Part shown: positions 30,727 to 42,732 of the stretch, piece by piece
Layout of the letters: every line of letters begins with the position of its first letter
How positions within the stretch are numbered: position 1 is the first letter of the stretch
Assembly (NCBI GenBank): GCA_028753945.1
Contig: JAPNXP010000002.1
Location: 8,246,001-8,310,000, forward strand
Direction of reading: 5' to 3'
DNA length: 64,000 nucleotides
From: Hexactinellida sp. DTS-2022
Lineage: Eukaryota; Porifera; Hexactinellida
The notes under the pieces: model-generated
Told to the model about the DNA's origin: nothing
The model's input: only the letters and a program-made list of their open reading frames with translations
Databases searched by the model: none
Program-made: the position numbers and the translations under genes

Positions 30727-31743
30727 AAAGGAAGGCTATTGGTAAATAGGTTATTTATCGTTTTCTTTAAAACGAGTAGTGATAGACCTCATAAATGTTC
30801 TATAACTATATAGGGACATGGTATCAAGGTAAACATAGCACCCTTCAGAATTGAGCTATGCCATCATTTGACTACGTAATCGATATTTTTGGTGGGTATT
30901 ATCGTGTTTTTATTGCCCACTTGAAACATAGTTAGAAGCGTTATAAATGTTCAAAATTGGAACATGAGGATGTCTATGTCTAGTTGAAAAATATATCGAA
31001 ATTATAAATGGAATGTTGACACATTACTCGGTTGCCAGGGAAATGCATATTTAAGAAATGAGCGAAAACTCAAAAAGCATCGATTTTATTCATACTAGGC
31101 TAGTACTGATCTATCCCCAATTGGTAACATCCTATTCATTGATAATACATTATATAGGCCAAACTTCAATAATCTTTCAGTTAATGAGTGTATTACCTCA
31201 TAGGAATTAAGTGCTAATTATCTTATTATCTCAAATATTATTGTAGTTAGTTAGGGATATAGCATCATAATCCTTATTTAGATATTTTAGTTTGTTAGGA
31301 TAAGATATTATTTCGCACAAAATTTGAATTAATTGAGTTCAGATTGATTGAGAATTCTATTTTTATTACGTCAAAAATGGTCTTGATATATATTCTATAA
31401 CAGGCGGATATTGATCATATCCGGCCGGATCCGAATTCCCGGGATTTGGCCGGATATGACAGGATACCGGATACTGCCACATATTTGGTGCACCTCTAAC
31501 CATCATGTTCCAATTTTTAAAATTTATAACGCGTCTAACTATGTTCCAATTGAGCTATAAAAACATTATAATACCCACTAAAAATAGCGTTTACGTAATC
31601 AAATGATGACATTGCTCAATTCTGAAGGGTGCTATGTTTACCTTGATACCATGTTCCTATAAAGTTATAGAACATTTATGAGGTCTATCACTACTAGTTA
31701 TTTAGATAACGATGGATAACCTATATAATAATAGCCTTCCTTT
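30727..31743. mobile_element. Foldback element with ~240-bp arms
   Basis: The arms 30727-30967 and 31504-31743 are inverted copies: AAAGGAAGGCTATT... to AATAGCCTTCCTTT, with shared AGTGATAGACCTCATAAATG, CATGGTATCAAGGTAAACAT and AGCACCCTTCAGAATTGAGC blocks. The subterminal blocks relate it to 8624-9634. The loop holds a GCGGATATTGATCATATCCG segment (31402-31490) likely to be a further small insertion. Confidence 0.7.
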
Positions 31744-32021
31744 ATGACAATATCTGAATTATTTGCTGAAATGATTTCTTGTAAACAAAAACTAAATATT
31801 GAGAGAGATGTAGTTAACGACTCCTGTGAGTTATGGACATTAAACGAATTATCAGAGGAAGATAAGAAAGAAAAAAGAGAATCATGATTCTGAAATGGCA
31901 ATTCTTTGTCACATAGCTTATTGAATGGGGAGGGTGGTGCAGAATAAACGTCTCTAACAATCCTAAGAGACTGTTTATGTTGTTTGGATGGAGGAGCAGA
32001 ACGATTCCGCTTCATTTCCAT
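31698..32021 (-). CDS. Unrecognised 107-aa frame, possible first exon
   Basis: It starts with a basic MEMKRNRSAPPSKQHKQSLR stretch, then a Ser/Asn-rich segment. Composition looks more like protein than chance AT-rich sequence, but there is no known domain and its 3' part enters the foldback arm. A host gene's first exon is possible; chance is equally possible. Confidence 0.25.
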   Translation of the reverse strand: MEMKRNRSAPPSKQHKQSLRIVRDVYSAPPSPFNKLCDKELPFQNHDSLFSFLSSSDNSFNVHNSQESLTTSLSIFSFCLQEIISANNSDIVIKEGYYYIGYPSLSK

Positions 32022-33730
32022 TATGCAATTCTAATTAAAATTGAAATTTAAAGTCAAAATGGAAACATTCCATTGATCAATAAATAGTAATTAATAAAAG
32101 GACATGCTGATAATTAAAATCCTCCTTAAGGGCCAGCGCTAGTGTATTTTCAAAAATTGAATTTGAGAAATATTAAATAGCCATTAAATTGCACTATAAA
32201 TATTTAGTAAATATCTATAATATTAGAAGTTGCGAATTCATATATCCTCGGTTATAGCTTAATTAAATTTATATACTATACTGATCCATACTAGTCAATA
32301 ATCGACAATTCAGTATCTAGAATTATGATTTAAATGGCAACCTCAATTAAGAAATGTTCCTTACTATATTTAGCGATGTGTGCACAGTCGCTTAGTAGCA
32401 GGCATAGGCTTCGTTATTGCAAAGGTCAATCCTTCGGCCCGCACGGACATTTCCGGGTACCCGAGCGGGTTACGACGCCTAGGGTAGCAGGGAATAGGTA
32501 AATTTTTCATAGTCATAAATACACAGTCGGCATTTTCATGGATATAAGTGGAAATAGGAAACTATGCAAGATAGACTCTAATAAAGTATTATTGACATAT
32601 AGGTTATCGACAGCTGCAAACCAATTAGCATCATAAAAAATGATTTATCGCTAGTGCACTCGATTTTTTTTTTTAGTCGGATATCAATTTTGAATCAAAT
32701 TTTTTCAAAGCATAATCAAAGGTCTGAGGATGGATCATATGTAACCCCTGAGAGATTATTGTCACTTTCTGATTTTTATTCTTGGTGTTATAAGCATTCG
32801 AAGGCTGCAGCCCACGAATTTCAAAGAATTTCTGGATTAACGGTGATTCCAATCGTGATTAATTGACATTTCCGGGAAATCGGTTTCTGTTGTACGAAAA
32901 TTTTTTTTGCAGATTATTATACCTTTATATTATATTTTCTAAAATTCAATCAAAATTTGGTGGAAAAATTCTAGGAACACCGATATTTACGTAATTTCAC
33001 ACCTCCATATATGGTATCTTTTGGATTACATAGCAAATTTCTGCGAAAATTATTTGTAATATGTGCATAAAAGTAAAGCTAATATAATTTTTAATGTAAA
33101 TACAGCGGGGATATTACAAAACACGTAAGATTATATAATAAAGTCATAAGGTGGAGTATTACGGGAAATATTCACCTAACATTCAAATGGTTGTATCTCA
33201 AAATAATAAAACTGGCATTTTGATCATACAGAAACCTTAGTTTTGGGATTTTGAAATAATAAAGATGAAAAATTGGAACTGCATTATTTTCAATATACTT
33301 AGAGGAACAAAAAATCGGAAGTAGAATATGCAATTAGGGATTTGAAAAAATTTAATGATTAAAAATTAACCAAAAAATGCACTTTATTGAAGAAAACTAG
33401 ACATAATTTCGTAAATGTTAAGCAAGCGGAAAAGAAAAATTAAATTCAATGTTATCGCTCGTTTAGAATATTCAAAAGTAATTCAATTTGATAAATAACC
33501 ATTAGATAGAAGTTGGGAAGAACTCCTACTAAGTTAACTTAAGCATATTATACTGTGTTATAGTCTATGGGAAGCCATTTATAGAATTCTCATATTATTT
33601 TAGTTTCATAATGAAAATTGATTTTTTTAAAATCTAGTTATTCTTAGAAATGCATATAAAGATGCTGTTAAAAATCTTAGGCTGTTACGCTGAAGCAATA
33701 AAAAGTTGCTATATTAAATTTCAAATCGCG
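32022..33730. other. AT-rich stretch; no confirmed gene
   Basis: Contains a GC-richer island at about 32420-32490 with CGGGTACCCG. A frame at 32678-32866 is preceded by a T-run and TTTTTTAG acceptor-like site and reads LSDFYSWCYKHSKAAAHEF; no family is recognised and no partner exon found. Confidence 0.3.
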
Positions 33731-33734
33731 ATTG

Positions 33735-34891
33735 GAATCACCCTTAATATTATTCTTTTTTTTTGCGATTGTAACCAAATATTTTTATATTATTTATGCG
33801 GTTTGCAAACCTAATAATATTATTCTTTATATACGGGTGACAAACCTAATAATATTCTTCTGTTTGTTGCGATGTCTAAACCAAGTAATTTCATATTGCT
33901 TACAAGGGTTGCAAACAAAAATAATATTCTTTACATACTGGTGACAATCCTAAAAATATTATTCTGTTTGTGCGATTGCTAAACCCAATAATTTTATATT
34001 GCTTACACGGGTTGCAAACTAAAATATTATTCTTTATATACTGGTTACAATCGTGAAAAATATTATTCTGATTATGCGAATGCTAAACCAAATGATTTTT
34101 TATTGTTTATGTGGTTTGAAAACCTAATATTATTATTCTTTAAATATTAGTGACAATCATGAACTATAATTCTGTTTGTTACGATTGCTAAATCCAAGAA
34201 TTTCACATTGTTTTTGCGGTTTGCAAACCTAATGATAATGTTCATTATATACTGGTTACAAAAAACGTAATAATCTTGTTCTGTATATGCAATTGCAAAA
34301 CCCCATAATATTACATTGTTTATTCGGTTAGCAAACCTAATAATATCATTCGTTATTTACTGGTGACAAACATGAAATATTATCTGTTTTTTGCGATTGT
34401 AAACCAAATATTGTTATATTATTTATGCGGGTTACAAACCTAATAATATTATTCTTTATACACGGGTGACAAACCTAATGATATTCTTCTGTTTGTTGCG
34501 ATGTCTAAACCAAATAATTTTATATTGCTTACACGGGTTGCAAACCTAATAATATTATTCTTTATATACTGGTTACAATCCTAAAATATTATTCTGTTTA
34601 TGCGAGTGCTAAACCCAAAAATTATATAGTGTTTATTCGCTTTGCAAACCTAATATCATTATTCGTTATTTACTGGTGACAAACAAGAAATATTATTCTG
34701 TTTTTTGCGATTGTAAATCAGATATTTTTATTTTGTTTATGCGGTTTGCAAACCTAATAATATTATTCTTTATAAACTGGTGACAAAGATAAAAAATATT
34801 ATTATGTTTATGCGATTGCTAAACCAAATAATTTTATAATGTTTATGCGGTTTGCAAACCTAATAATATTATTCTTTATATAAAAGGGTGA
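33735..34891 (+). repeat. ~106-bp satellite, about eleven units
   Basis: Anchors of GTTTGCAAACCTAATAATAT recur near 33798, 33906, 34008, 34111, 34217, 34326, 34427, 34536, 34641, 34744 and 34849. Each unit also has TTATATACTGGTGACAA and TTTATGCGATTGCTAAACC. The array resumes at 36545-36625 after a transposon nest. Confidence 0.85.
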
Positions 34892-35080
34892 TACAGTACA
34901 CCCTCGCTAATCCGTACAGAGGTGTTCCGATTCAAAATCTTCTGTTCCGATTAGTGAATTCGTTCGGATTAGTGAAGTAATGCATTTTCTATGGGCATCT
35001 AGAAATGAGAATCTCGATAATCCGAACCAAACTTGTACAAACCTTGTTACAGGCATGGGGCCAAGCCCCAAAGGGCTTAA

Positions 35081-35764
35081 CTGTAGACTGCCTACTGATA
35101 CACGTTGTGCCAGGAGGAAAACAGGTCGATCAAATAATTCAAATTTCATGAAAATTGGGATTTAGACATGGTTTTGTACTCTCTATCGATTTCATTCAAA
35201 AAATCAAAATTTTCAGAAATTGTTATGATGACGTAGCAGAAAAGTGAACTGCTCCACTTGCCCGCCACTTGCTTTTCTAAATTTTATATGTTCTAATTTC
35301 ACCGTAGAAATACCCGAAAGAAGATATTAGACTAAATAATATCTATTTTAGTATATTTGGTTTGACTAATACGGAGTTGTGATAGATATAACTCAAATAT
35401 ATGTAATTTTTCGTAATCCATGGTTCATCAAAAACAAATTTGCCGATTTTTTTAAAAAGATGTAACTTTCGTTTAGTGAATCGGATTTGTTCAATTTTTA
35501 AGATCTGATGACTTATAAGTTAGTCGTCATTATTCAAGTATAAACAAAGGATTACTTACATGTTAACGGCGTTATATCCATTTAAAGAGAAAGTATGTGA
35601 CATCACTTTTTTGTCGAAATCTTTAAGTAAATTTTTTCAAAAATTCTAGAATGTTGATATATTATTGTGCTCTTGTTGGATTTCAAATTATTAGGTTCTA
35701 AATATTAAATTCAAAGAACTACAGGGTATGCTATTTTCCTGAAAATCACTCCGGCAGTCTACGG
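35081..35764. mobile_element. TTAA-flanked miniature element, CYGTAGACTGCC family
   Basis: CTGTAGACTGCC and GGCAGTCTACGG are the ends, flanked by TTAA (35077-35080, 35765-35768). The target was the palindrome GGGCTTAAGCCC. A longer relative is at 61732-63295 and a fragment at 45985-46279. TTAA targets are characteristic of piggyBac and Kolobok groups. No transposase. Confidence 0.85.
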
Positions 35765-35933
35765 TTAAGCCCTTTGGACTTAAGCCCAATTTTGAGAGGG
35801 CTTAAATCCGGACTCAAGTCCTCCTTTAATAAAAGTGCTTAAGTCCGGACTTGGACTTAAGCCTATATAGAAAAGCTTCAAGCCCTTTCAAGCCCTTTTT
35901 CAAGGCACTTATTCAATAAAATACGGTATGGAT

Positions 35934-36193
35934 CAGAGATGGAACCGGTCGGGATTTTCATGACCCGACCCGACCGGTGCAGTTGGAAATTTGAACCGAC
36001 CCGACCGGCCGGTCGACCGGTCAATCATAGTTAAGAATAATTTATAAATAATAGAAAACAAATTATGATATTATGATATCGAATAGATCATATAGAGATC
36101 TCGACCGGCCGGTCAAGGTTCCGACCGGTACCCGACCCGACCCGACCAGACCGATCGACCGGTGCCGGTCAGACCCGACCGGTTCCGTATCTG
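35934..36193. mobile_element. hAT-type miniature element, target duplication GTATGGAT
   Basis: Ends CAGAGATGGAACCGGTCGGG and CCCGACCGGTTCCGTATCTG; direct GTATGGAT at 35926-35933 and 36194-36201. The interior is packed with CCCGACC / GACCGGTC palindromic words. Non-coding. Confidence 0.9.
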
Positions 36194-36544
36194 GTATGGA
36201 TTTCTAATAATGAGAGTAAAAGACTTAAGTCCGGACTTAAGCCCTTTATTAAGGGCTTGAGCTTGGACTTAAGCCCTTTTTCAAAAAGGGTATAGAAAAG
36301 GGCTTGGGCTTAAGCCCTTCTGATAAGGGATGGGCTTGGACTTAAGCCCTTTTGAAAGGGCTTGACCCCATGTCTGCCTTGTTAATCCGTACTAAACATC
36401 TAGTGTACTCCTTAAAATACTTGCCTGAGACTTATTCTTTATACTTCCATTGCAATTAACGATTTTTTCCCACATTAATTAAAAGAATATTTTGGTTTCT
36501 CCTTTTCGGATTAGCCGGGTTCGGATTAGCGAGGGTGTACTGTA

Positions 36545-36625
36545 TGGTTAAAAATTTTTATTCTGTTTATGCGTTTGCTAAACCAAATAATTGTATAATG
36601 TTTATGCGGTTTGTTTTAGCTTAAT
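36545..36625 (+). repeat. Continuation of the 106-bp satellite
   Basis: TTCTGTTTATGCGTTTGCTAAACC and TGTTTATGCGGTTTG match the unit to the left of the nest, showing the outer element landed in the array. Confidence 0.75.
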
Positions 36626-36922
36626 TATTCTGTTAATAGAAGCTCACAAATTCCAACTTATTATTTTTAAGTATTCACTCTAATAACATATGATAAATAT
36701 AACTACAAGGCCGGCGATAGGGGGGGAGCTGTCGGGACTAAATTCCCAGGGCCCGGGACCTCCAAGGGGCCGGTCGAAGTCGCCGGTAGCGACGTCAGTA
36801 TCTGATAACTGTTAATGTAATGCAACCATTATGTGTACCTAACTCGAAGTACCTCTTATAATTGCATCTGTGTTTCTCTAGCTATATATTTTTAGAGTAT
36901 TAGGATATTTGGCGAATTAAAG

Positions 36923-39900
36923 ATGGATTCTTATGATCATAAGTCGGGGAGTAAGAAGAGACAGGGGAAGATATCAAGGGAAGAAAGTGCCAAACGAGGG
37001 CAGAGAACTCTTTCTAAGTTTTTTGTCCCAGGCGGAGAACGCGCTACTAGTACTGATGATGCGGTTATGGTTTCTTTAGAAAGTGAAGCTGCTGATGCTG
37101 ATGTTGACGATTCACGATAAGATTATGAGCTCACACTGGAATAATTTTGTTCTGACAATAGTAGCTGTAGTAGTGCAGCATTGGAGGTTCAGCCTTCCCG
37201 ACCTGCATCACCGAGATCTTCTGGCTCTATGGCTCCTATAACTCCTACACCTGAAAGTACAGTTGTAGAAAATCCTCCCTTGATATTCATAGGGCAGATA
37301 AATGATTTTGACATCGGAATGCTCGACAACGAGATACCTTCCTTAGAACAGGTCCGCATGGCTGTGCAGAAGGGCGATCAAGGACATCCTACAATTTTTC
37401 CCCATGATAAGACGGACCGTAATTCCCGTGTTCCTTGTTGCATATACAATTGAACAATGGGAAAAAATCCTTAAGAGGCTGGTTAGTATGGAGCAATGAA
37501 AAGCAGTCACTTTACTGTTTGTGCTGCCGTCTGTTTTACAAAGGCCCGACACAATCACGACCAGCGCTAGCTCAGCTACATGGTATTTATGACAACTGGC
37601 GAAAGCTTTATGAAAAAATTCCTCAACATGAAAAGAAGAACGCTCATAAGTCGAGTTACCTGGCGTGGCGAATATTGGAAAAAGCCATTGCAAAAGGTGC
37701 AACAATTGACATAGTACTGAATCAAAACATTCGAAGTGAGGAATTAAAATGGAAGCTAATACTTACTAGACTGTTGGATGTAGCCCTATTTTTGGCTGAG
37801 AGGGGTCTCCCGTTCAGAGATAACAATGAAAAGATAAGTAATCCACACAATGGTCTGTTCCTTGGAATATGTGAACTGCTAGCACGTTATGATAAAGTGC
37901 TAGAATTACACATTGCTTCAGTAAAGGAGGCTGAAAATTCAAGTCGCCGGAAGCAAGTAACTTATCTTTCGAAGGACACTCAAAACGAGTTCATTGAATG
38001 TTGTGCAGATAGTGTTCTCAAACGGCTTCTGAAGGAAATTGAAGATTCTAAGTATTATGCAATCATAGTAGATGCCACTCCAGACACCGCACGTTTAGAG
38101 CAGAATGTGTTAGTCCCAAGATACTTCCACCGTAACACACAACCTGTAGGTCAGGGCTACCCAACCTTTCTCATGTGGTGAATCACATTTCAAATGATAT
38201 ATAATTTTCGAATCATAGACCACAACGAGGTCCCATAAACTCCCTGATTTACCAACTAATATTAATTATACAAAAAACATGTGTTATCAAATGTATTTCT
38301 AATATATTTATTATAATAAATATATAATATAGAATTATTATCAATGTGATGGTTGGTACTGCTGCAATTGGATACAAAATTGTCAATGAGTCCATTAAAT
38401 GTTGTAAAGAAACACCAACAAAATATATTTTCGCTCACACAATCTTCCTTGACTTCCATGATTAAAGTTACAATAGTATTCAAAGATTTTTGGAAGAAAT
38501 AGACGAACGATTTGAAATATTGAAAAAACTTAATTATATTTGTAGAATCATCATTTTAACTGTATTGAATAAAAATTGTATTTACAATAAAATAAGTAAA
38601 ATGCTGTTTTCAAAAATTATAGTACACGTATACTAAAAAAGAAGCAACAAAATGTTTCGCGAATCATATCTTTCAGGAAAAGAATCACATTTGATTCGCG
38701 AATCACAGGTTGGGCACCCCTGCTGTAGGTAAATACTAGGTTCAGGAACGATTTCTGGAATTTGTAGAAGAAGACAGTAAAACAGGTGAAGCTCTGGCGT
38801 CCATGATTTTGAATACCTTAGAAAGACACAGTATTCCCTTCCAAAATTGCCGCGGACAAGGCTATGACAATGCGAGTAATATGAGCGGTTGCTATAAAGG
38901 TGTGTGCACAAGCATTGAAAAGGAAAATGAGCTTGCAAAGTATACACCATGTGCAGCCCACAGCCTCAATTTGTGTGGTAGTCATGCTGCTGAGTGCTGC
39001 CCGGACGTGGTGACGTTCTTTGGGATAGTACAGAAGGTGTATGTCCTATTCCACGGATCACCAGAACGCTGGGCTCTCTTGAAAGACATTATTGGTGACC
39101 GCCTTCATCCCTTTTCTAGTACACGTTGGTCTGCAAGAATCCAGAGTGTTCGCCCCTTCGCTGCTCATATCTCCTTGGATTGATGAGTGCTTTGCACGCC
39201 CTCTTTAAGTTCAATCTCACCGCCGAAGCTAGGGCTGAAGTTCAGGGTTGCATTAATTATATATCGTCGTTCAAATGTATCCTAATGTCCTCAATCTGGT
39301 ACAAGGCTTTGACCATGATCGACTACCGAAGCAAATTTTTGCAAAAACGAAGCGCAACCCTAGATGTTGAAGTGGAGAACATAGATGGACTTATCCGTGA
39401 CCTAGAAAATTTGAAATCAAAGTGGTCTTCAGTTCTGGCGGAATGTAAAGCTGTGGCAAGAGGGTTGAACGTTGATATGTGGCCTATAAAACGAAAACGG
39501 CGACGGAGGAGGTTTTTTGACGAATCGGATGTTCCTGACGAGACCTTCGAGACAGATCAGGACGATGAGGATCCCGACCACAATAATGATGCTTGCAGAT
39601 TATACAAGTCACAGGTTTTTACAGACTTCTTGATAGCTTGTTGAAGGAAATGAAAAACCGTTACGATGTGGTTCGTAGTATAGATTCAAATTTCGGCTTT
39701 CTGTGGGAGTACCAGTCCATGAAAGAGGAGGATGTTCAAGCCCAACCATTAACGTTTGCTGTGTACTACACCGTTGATGTCTCGGAGGAACTTGTGGGCG
39801 AGATGTTGCACTTGAAAGCTATTCACAATGAAAATCTTGGCATGGACATCTTGTCCCTCTGCATCTTCTTAACCGTCTGTCGGAAGAAAGGTTAGATGAA

Positions 39901-40139
39901 CTGTTTCCAAATGTCTGCTGGCACTCCGTCTCTTTTACACATTACCTGTCTCAGTTGCCGGAGCGAAGCGGTCCTTCAGTGGATTGGCCACTTTAAAAGA
40001 CGATCTTCGATCGACGATGAGCCAAAAGCGTATTTCTTCTTTGGGAATGCTATACTTCAATTCAGCATTTGCACGTCAGCTGAGCTTCGAAGCACTGATA
40101 GACGAATCCGCGAACCACAAGGCCAGAAGAGTTAGGTTG
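36923..40139 (+). pseudogene. hAT transposase with TTF-type zinc finger, multiply broken
   Basis: An N-terminal basic frame (MDSYDHKSGSKKRQ...SKFF) stops at 37120. A TTF-like finger (RGWLVWSNEKQSLYCLCC) and a DUF4371-like region follow in 37435-38181. After the insertion at 38152-38722 the frame resumes with CRGQGYDNASNMSG and CAAHSLNLCG, then TRWSAR, typical of transposases related to ZMYM1/THAP12-type genes. Further frames at 39126-39644 and 39593-39895 carry the C-terminal part, ending ...ALIDESANHKARRVRLS near 40136. Frame changes near 39170, 39600 and 39890; the usual SERSFS dimerisation motif is not visible. Confidence 0.8.
38152..38722. mobile_element. hAT-type miniature element in the transposase gene, duplication CTGTAGGT
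   Basis: CAGGGCTACCCAACCT and AGGTTGGGCACCCCTG are the ends; CTGTAGGT is duplicated at 38144-38151 and 38723-38730. It splits the coding sequence of the larger hAT element. Confidence 0.92.
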
Positions 40140-40595
40140 TCATAATTGTGTTTTCGATTTAAAATAACTGTTCAAATTAGATTTTTGTTTAAATTGTGGA
40201 GTAGACGTTACGTTGTAGTTTTCAGTGTATATGACGGAGCTGTCAGCTGTGTCATGTTTTGCGATAGCAATAATACTGCACTGTACTACCGTTACTACCG
40301 TACAACAGTAAAATTTACATAATAAGCGTGCTAAAATATCTTCAAGATATCATTCAGAAATTTAACGAAATTCACACAAATTTAGAGAAGTGGGCCAGTG
40401 ACATGTGCGTCCAGGGCCCGTGTATGGCTATCGCCATCCTGAAATTCGTTAGCTATATTTAGTTAATATATCATCACTGTACTATACTAAACACTAAACT
40501 AATTATTATAATTTTGGCATAAAACTGAGATGTCAAATGTTGGGTTGACTTGCTATTGGAAAATCTATATGTTGTCAGTTATAATAGAACGACAG

Positions 40596-40690
40596 AAGGG
40601 GCATTATGCCCCTTCCCTTGTGTATCGAATTTTAATCCCGATGATATATGCCCCATGCATATATCATCGGGATAAAAATTTGATACATAA
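40596..40690. repeat. Palindrome around CCCGATGATATATGC
   Basis: ATCGAATTTTAATCCCGATG and CATCGGGATAAAAATTTGAT are inverted with the short centre CCCCATG. Confidence 0.75.
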
Positions 40691-40719
40691 TTTCCCCATC
40701 AGGGTTTGGTTCAATTATA

Positions 40720-40870
40720 ATTGTAATGAATTAAATTACAATTAATTACGTTTTTGACATAATTGTAATTGTAATTGTAATTGAAAAACACAAATCCCTA
40801 TAATTGTAATTGTAATTGTAATTGAAAAACACAAATTCCTATAATTGTAATTGTAATTGAAAAGCACTAA
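40720..40870 (+). repeat. TGTAAT hexamer array with higher-order units
   Basis: Runs of ATTGTAATTGTAATTG followed by AAAAACACAAATCCCTATA recur about four times, each ~45-50 bp. Confidence 0.8.
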
Positions 40871-41413
40871 TCCATATTGGCAATTTTAAATGAAATAATT
40901 TGTTCTTAACAAATCGGAAGTTATATAATGCATTATTGTATATTTTAGGGCCTTGAGGTGTGAAAATATGGCAAAAAAGACAAAACCGTAGTCATAAATT
41001 GCTCATAACTCATGATATATTAGTGGAAAAGTGTTGAAACCAATTGCTACATATAGATAAGAAGCTTATACATTAAGAAGTTACTTCGTTATATATGACT
41101 TGGTTATAACGGGAGTTGACTGTATATACCGTGTATACCAGGGTTGGGGTCAAATACAATGTATTTTGTATTTGATGTATTTTAAATACATTTCCCATGT
41201 ATTTGAGATGTATTTAAATACTTTTTATATTTTTGTGAAAGTATTTGTATTGTAATTAAATACTTTTGAAATGTATTTGTATTTTGTTCAAATACATTCA
41301 AATACTTTATTTTCAACAACACTAGGCAGTCGGCATAGTATTAGGAAATAATATTGAACTTGTATTAGTTACTAGTAGTGTATATTCACTTCCATCTATT
41401 CTACCGTGTAGGT

Positions 41414-42377
41414 CAGGGGTGCCCAACATACGGCCCGCGTAAAATTTAATCTGGTTAATATTTTGATCATTTAATGTAGTCTGTCATGATTTTAGATGTG
41501 TTTCTTAAGGTTAAATTACGGCAGATTCATGCAAAAAAACACATAGATTTCGTTTTGAAGTTAGGTGTTTGATTCTCACATATATGATAGAAGACACTAT
41601 AGCTATATCGAAACTGAAAACGAAATCTGATTATATTTTATAAATTTTAATTTATGGGGAATGCAGTTTTATTGTAATACAAAAGTCCCATAGGGGGATT
41701 TGTTCAGACTCAACCAGATAACTGTGGGGATTGCAAGATCAATATTACCTAAAAACATATTTTGTGTGATCTAACATAGAGATCATCGTTATGGGCGGTT
41801 GGTGAGTGGTTTAGAATTTTGATAAAATGTATATAAAAAATATTGCGACCTTTTGAAACCAAAAAATGGATAAAAAGGTCATCATTTTATGAGAAATTTG
41901 AGAAAATGTTTGAAAAAAATAATTCCAAGTCATAATTCAAAAATGTAAACCGTCTACCAACTCCGCACGCTTATAATCTTTAAATATTGATTCTAATAAC
42001 AAACATTGATGGCCGCATTGCCAAATTACCCCATAATATCGACCAACACTTTTGGAATTCGCCCTATGGGAGATTTGTATTAGCCAAATTTTGAAACTGA
42101 CAAAAAATAAAAAGTATAATAGATAGGGACATTTTCTTTTTGTTTTATTGCTTTGTATCGTATAGGTATCTATTTCTCTCAATTACAGATTAATACAAGA
42201 ACTTTCATTAGCGTGGGGTAATTTAACCTTAACCATTTCTGTTCCATTTTCGTTTTGGATACCCCAACCTATCTCTCCCTAAATATATCTGAAATTTAGC
42301 AATTGGCCTTTTTGGACCACCTAAATATTTGAGGAAACCAATGTGTCCCGAAATTAAAATCGATTTGGGCACGCCTG
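41414..42377. mobile_element. hAT-type element, target duplication GTGTAGGT (middle)
   Basis: CAGGGGTGCCCAACATACG and TTTGGGCACGCCTG ends; GTGTAGGT at 41406-41413 and 42378-42385. Confidence 0.9.
41505..42232. mobile_element. TTAA-flanked element, AAGGTTAAATTACGG family (innermost)
   Basis: TTAAGGTTAAATTACGGCAG at the left and GTAATTTAACCTTAA at the right are inverted ends with TTAA at the edges. A second, right-truncated copy is at 43256-43945 and a fragment at 25841-25925. Confidence 0.7.
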
Positions 42378-42732
42378 GTGTAGGTAAACTACATATAGCT
42401 ATCCTTATTTAATTTTTACTGCATTTAGAACTTGATTGTTTGTAGTAGTATTTGTAAAGTATTTAAATACTTTCGGAAAGTATTTGTAAGTATTTAAATA
42501 CTTTTGTAATTATTTCCAAAGTAATTGTATTGTATTTAAATACATTTTGAAAAGTATTTGTATTGTATTTAAATACATTTGAATGTATTTGACCCCAAGC
42601 CTGGTGTATACTATAATAGTAGCACCTATTCGAATAATCGCCTACCTCCAATAATACCCCACCCCCCCAAATTAGCAAATACAAATTTACTACCGGTACC
42701 CTGAGTAATTCTTTATAACTAATATTATATGC

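Larger units (their letters stand above)
35050..36376. mobile_element. hAT-type element with GGGCTTAAGCCC repeats, target duplication CCTTGTTA
   Basis: Ends CAGGCATGGGGCCAAGCCC and GGGCTTGACCCCATGTCTG; direct CCTTGTTA at 35042-35049 and 36377-36384. The body is a run of GGGCTTAAG / CTTAAGCCC words on both sides. It hosts two younger insertions. Confidence 0.85.
34894..36542. mobile_element. Outer pogo-like element of a four-part nest
   Basis: Ends CAGTACACCCTCGCTAATCC and GGATTAGCGAGGGTGTACTG are inverted, flanked by TA (34892-34893, 36543-36544), inside the 106-bp satellite. Internal copies of GGATTAG repeat near each end. Most of its length is later insertions; its own sequence is ~320 bp. 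Non-coding. Confidence 0.85.
36706..40441 (+). mobile_element. hAT DNA transposon (ZMYM1-like transposase type), 3.7 kb
   Basis: Ends CAAGGCCGGCGATAG and CTATCGCCATCCTG are approximate inverted repeats, with CAGGGCCCG words near both. No 8-bp duplication could be read. The transposase is on the plus strand and is interrupted by a smaller hAT element. It is distinct from the 25981-28621 element in ends and protein. Confidence 0.7.
41139..42603. mobile_element. hAT-type element, target duplication GTGTATAC (outer of three)
   Basis: CAGGGTTGGGGTCAAATACA and TGTATTTGACCCCAAGCCTG are inverted ends; GTGTATAC lies at 41131-41138 and 42604-42611. Both subterminal regions are made of TTTAAATAC / GTATTTAAA words. 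Hosts the next two elements. Non-coding. Confidence 0.92.

Noticed and set aside
33735-34891. Regularly spaced direct repeats resembling a CRISPR array
   Set aside because: The whole ~106-bp unit is conserved, so there are no unique spacers, and the context is eukaryotic with introns and transposons; this is a satellite.
36706-40441. 8-bp target duplication for the second hAT element
   Set aside because: Flanking octamers TATAACTA and AAATTCGT do not match; ends may be slightly misplaced or the duplication lost.
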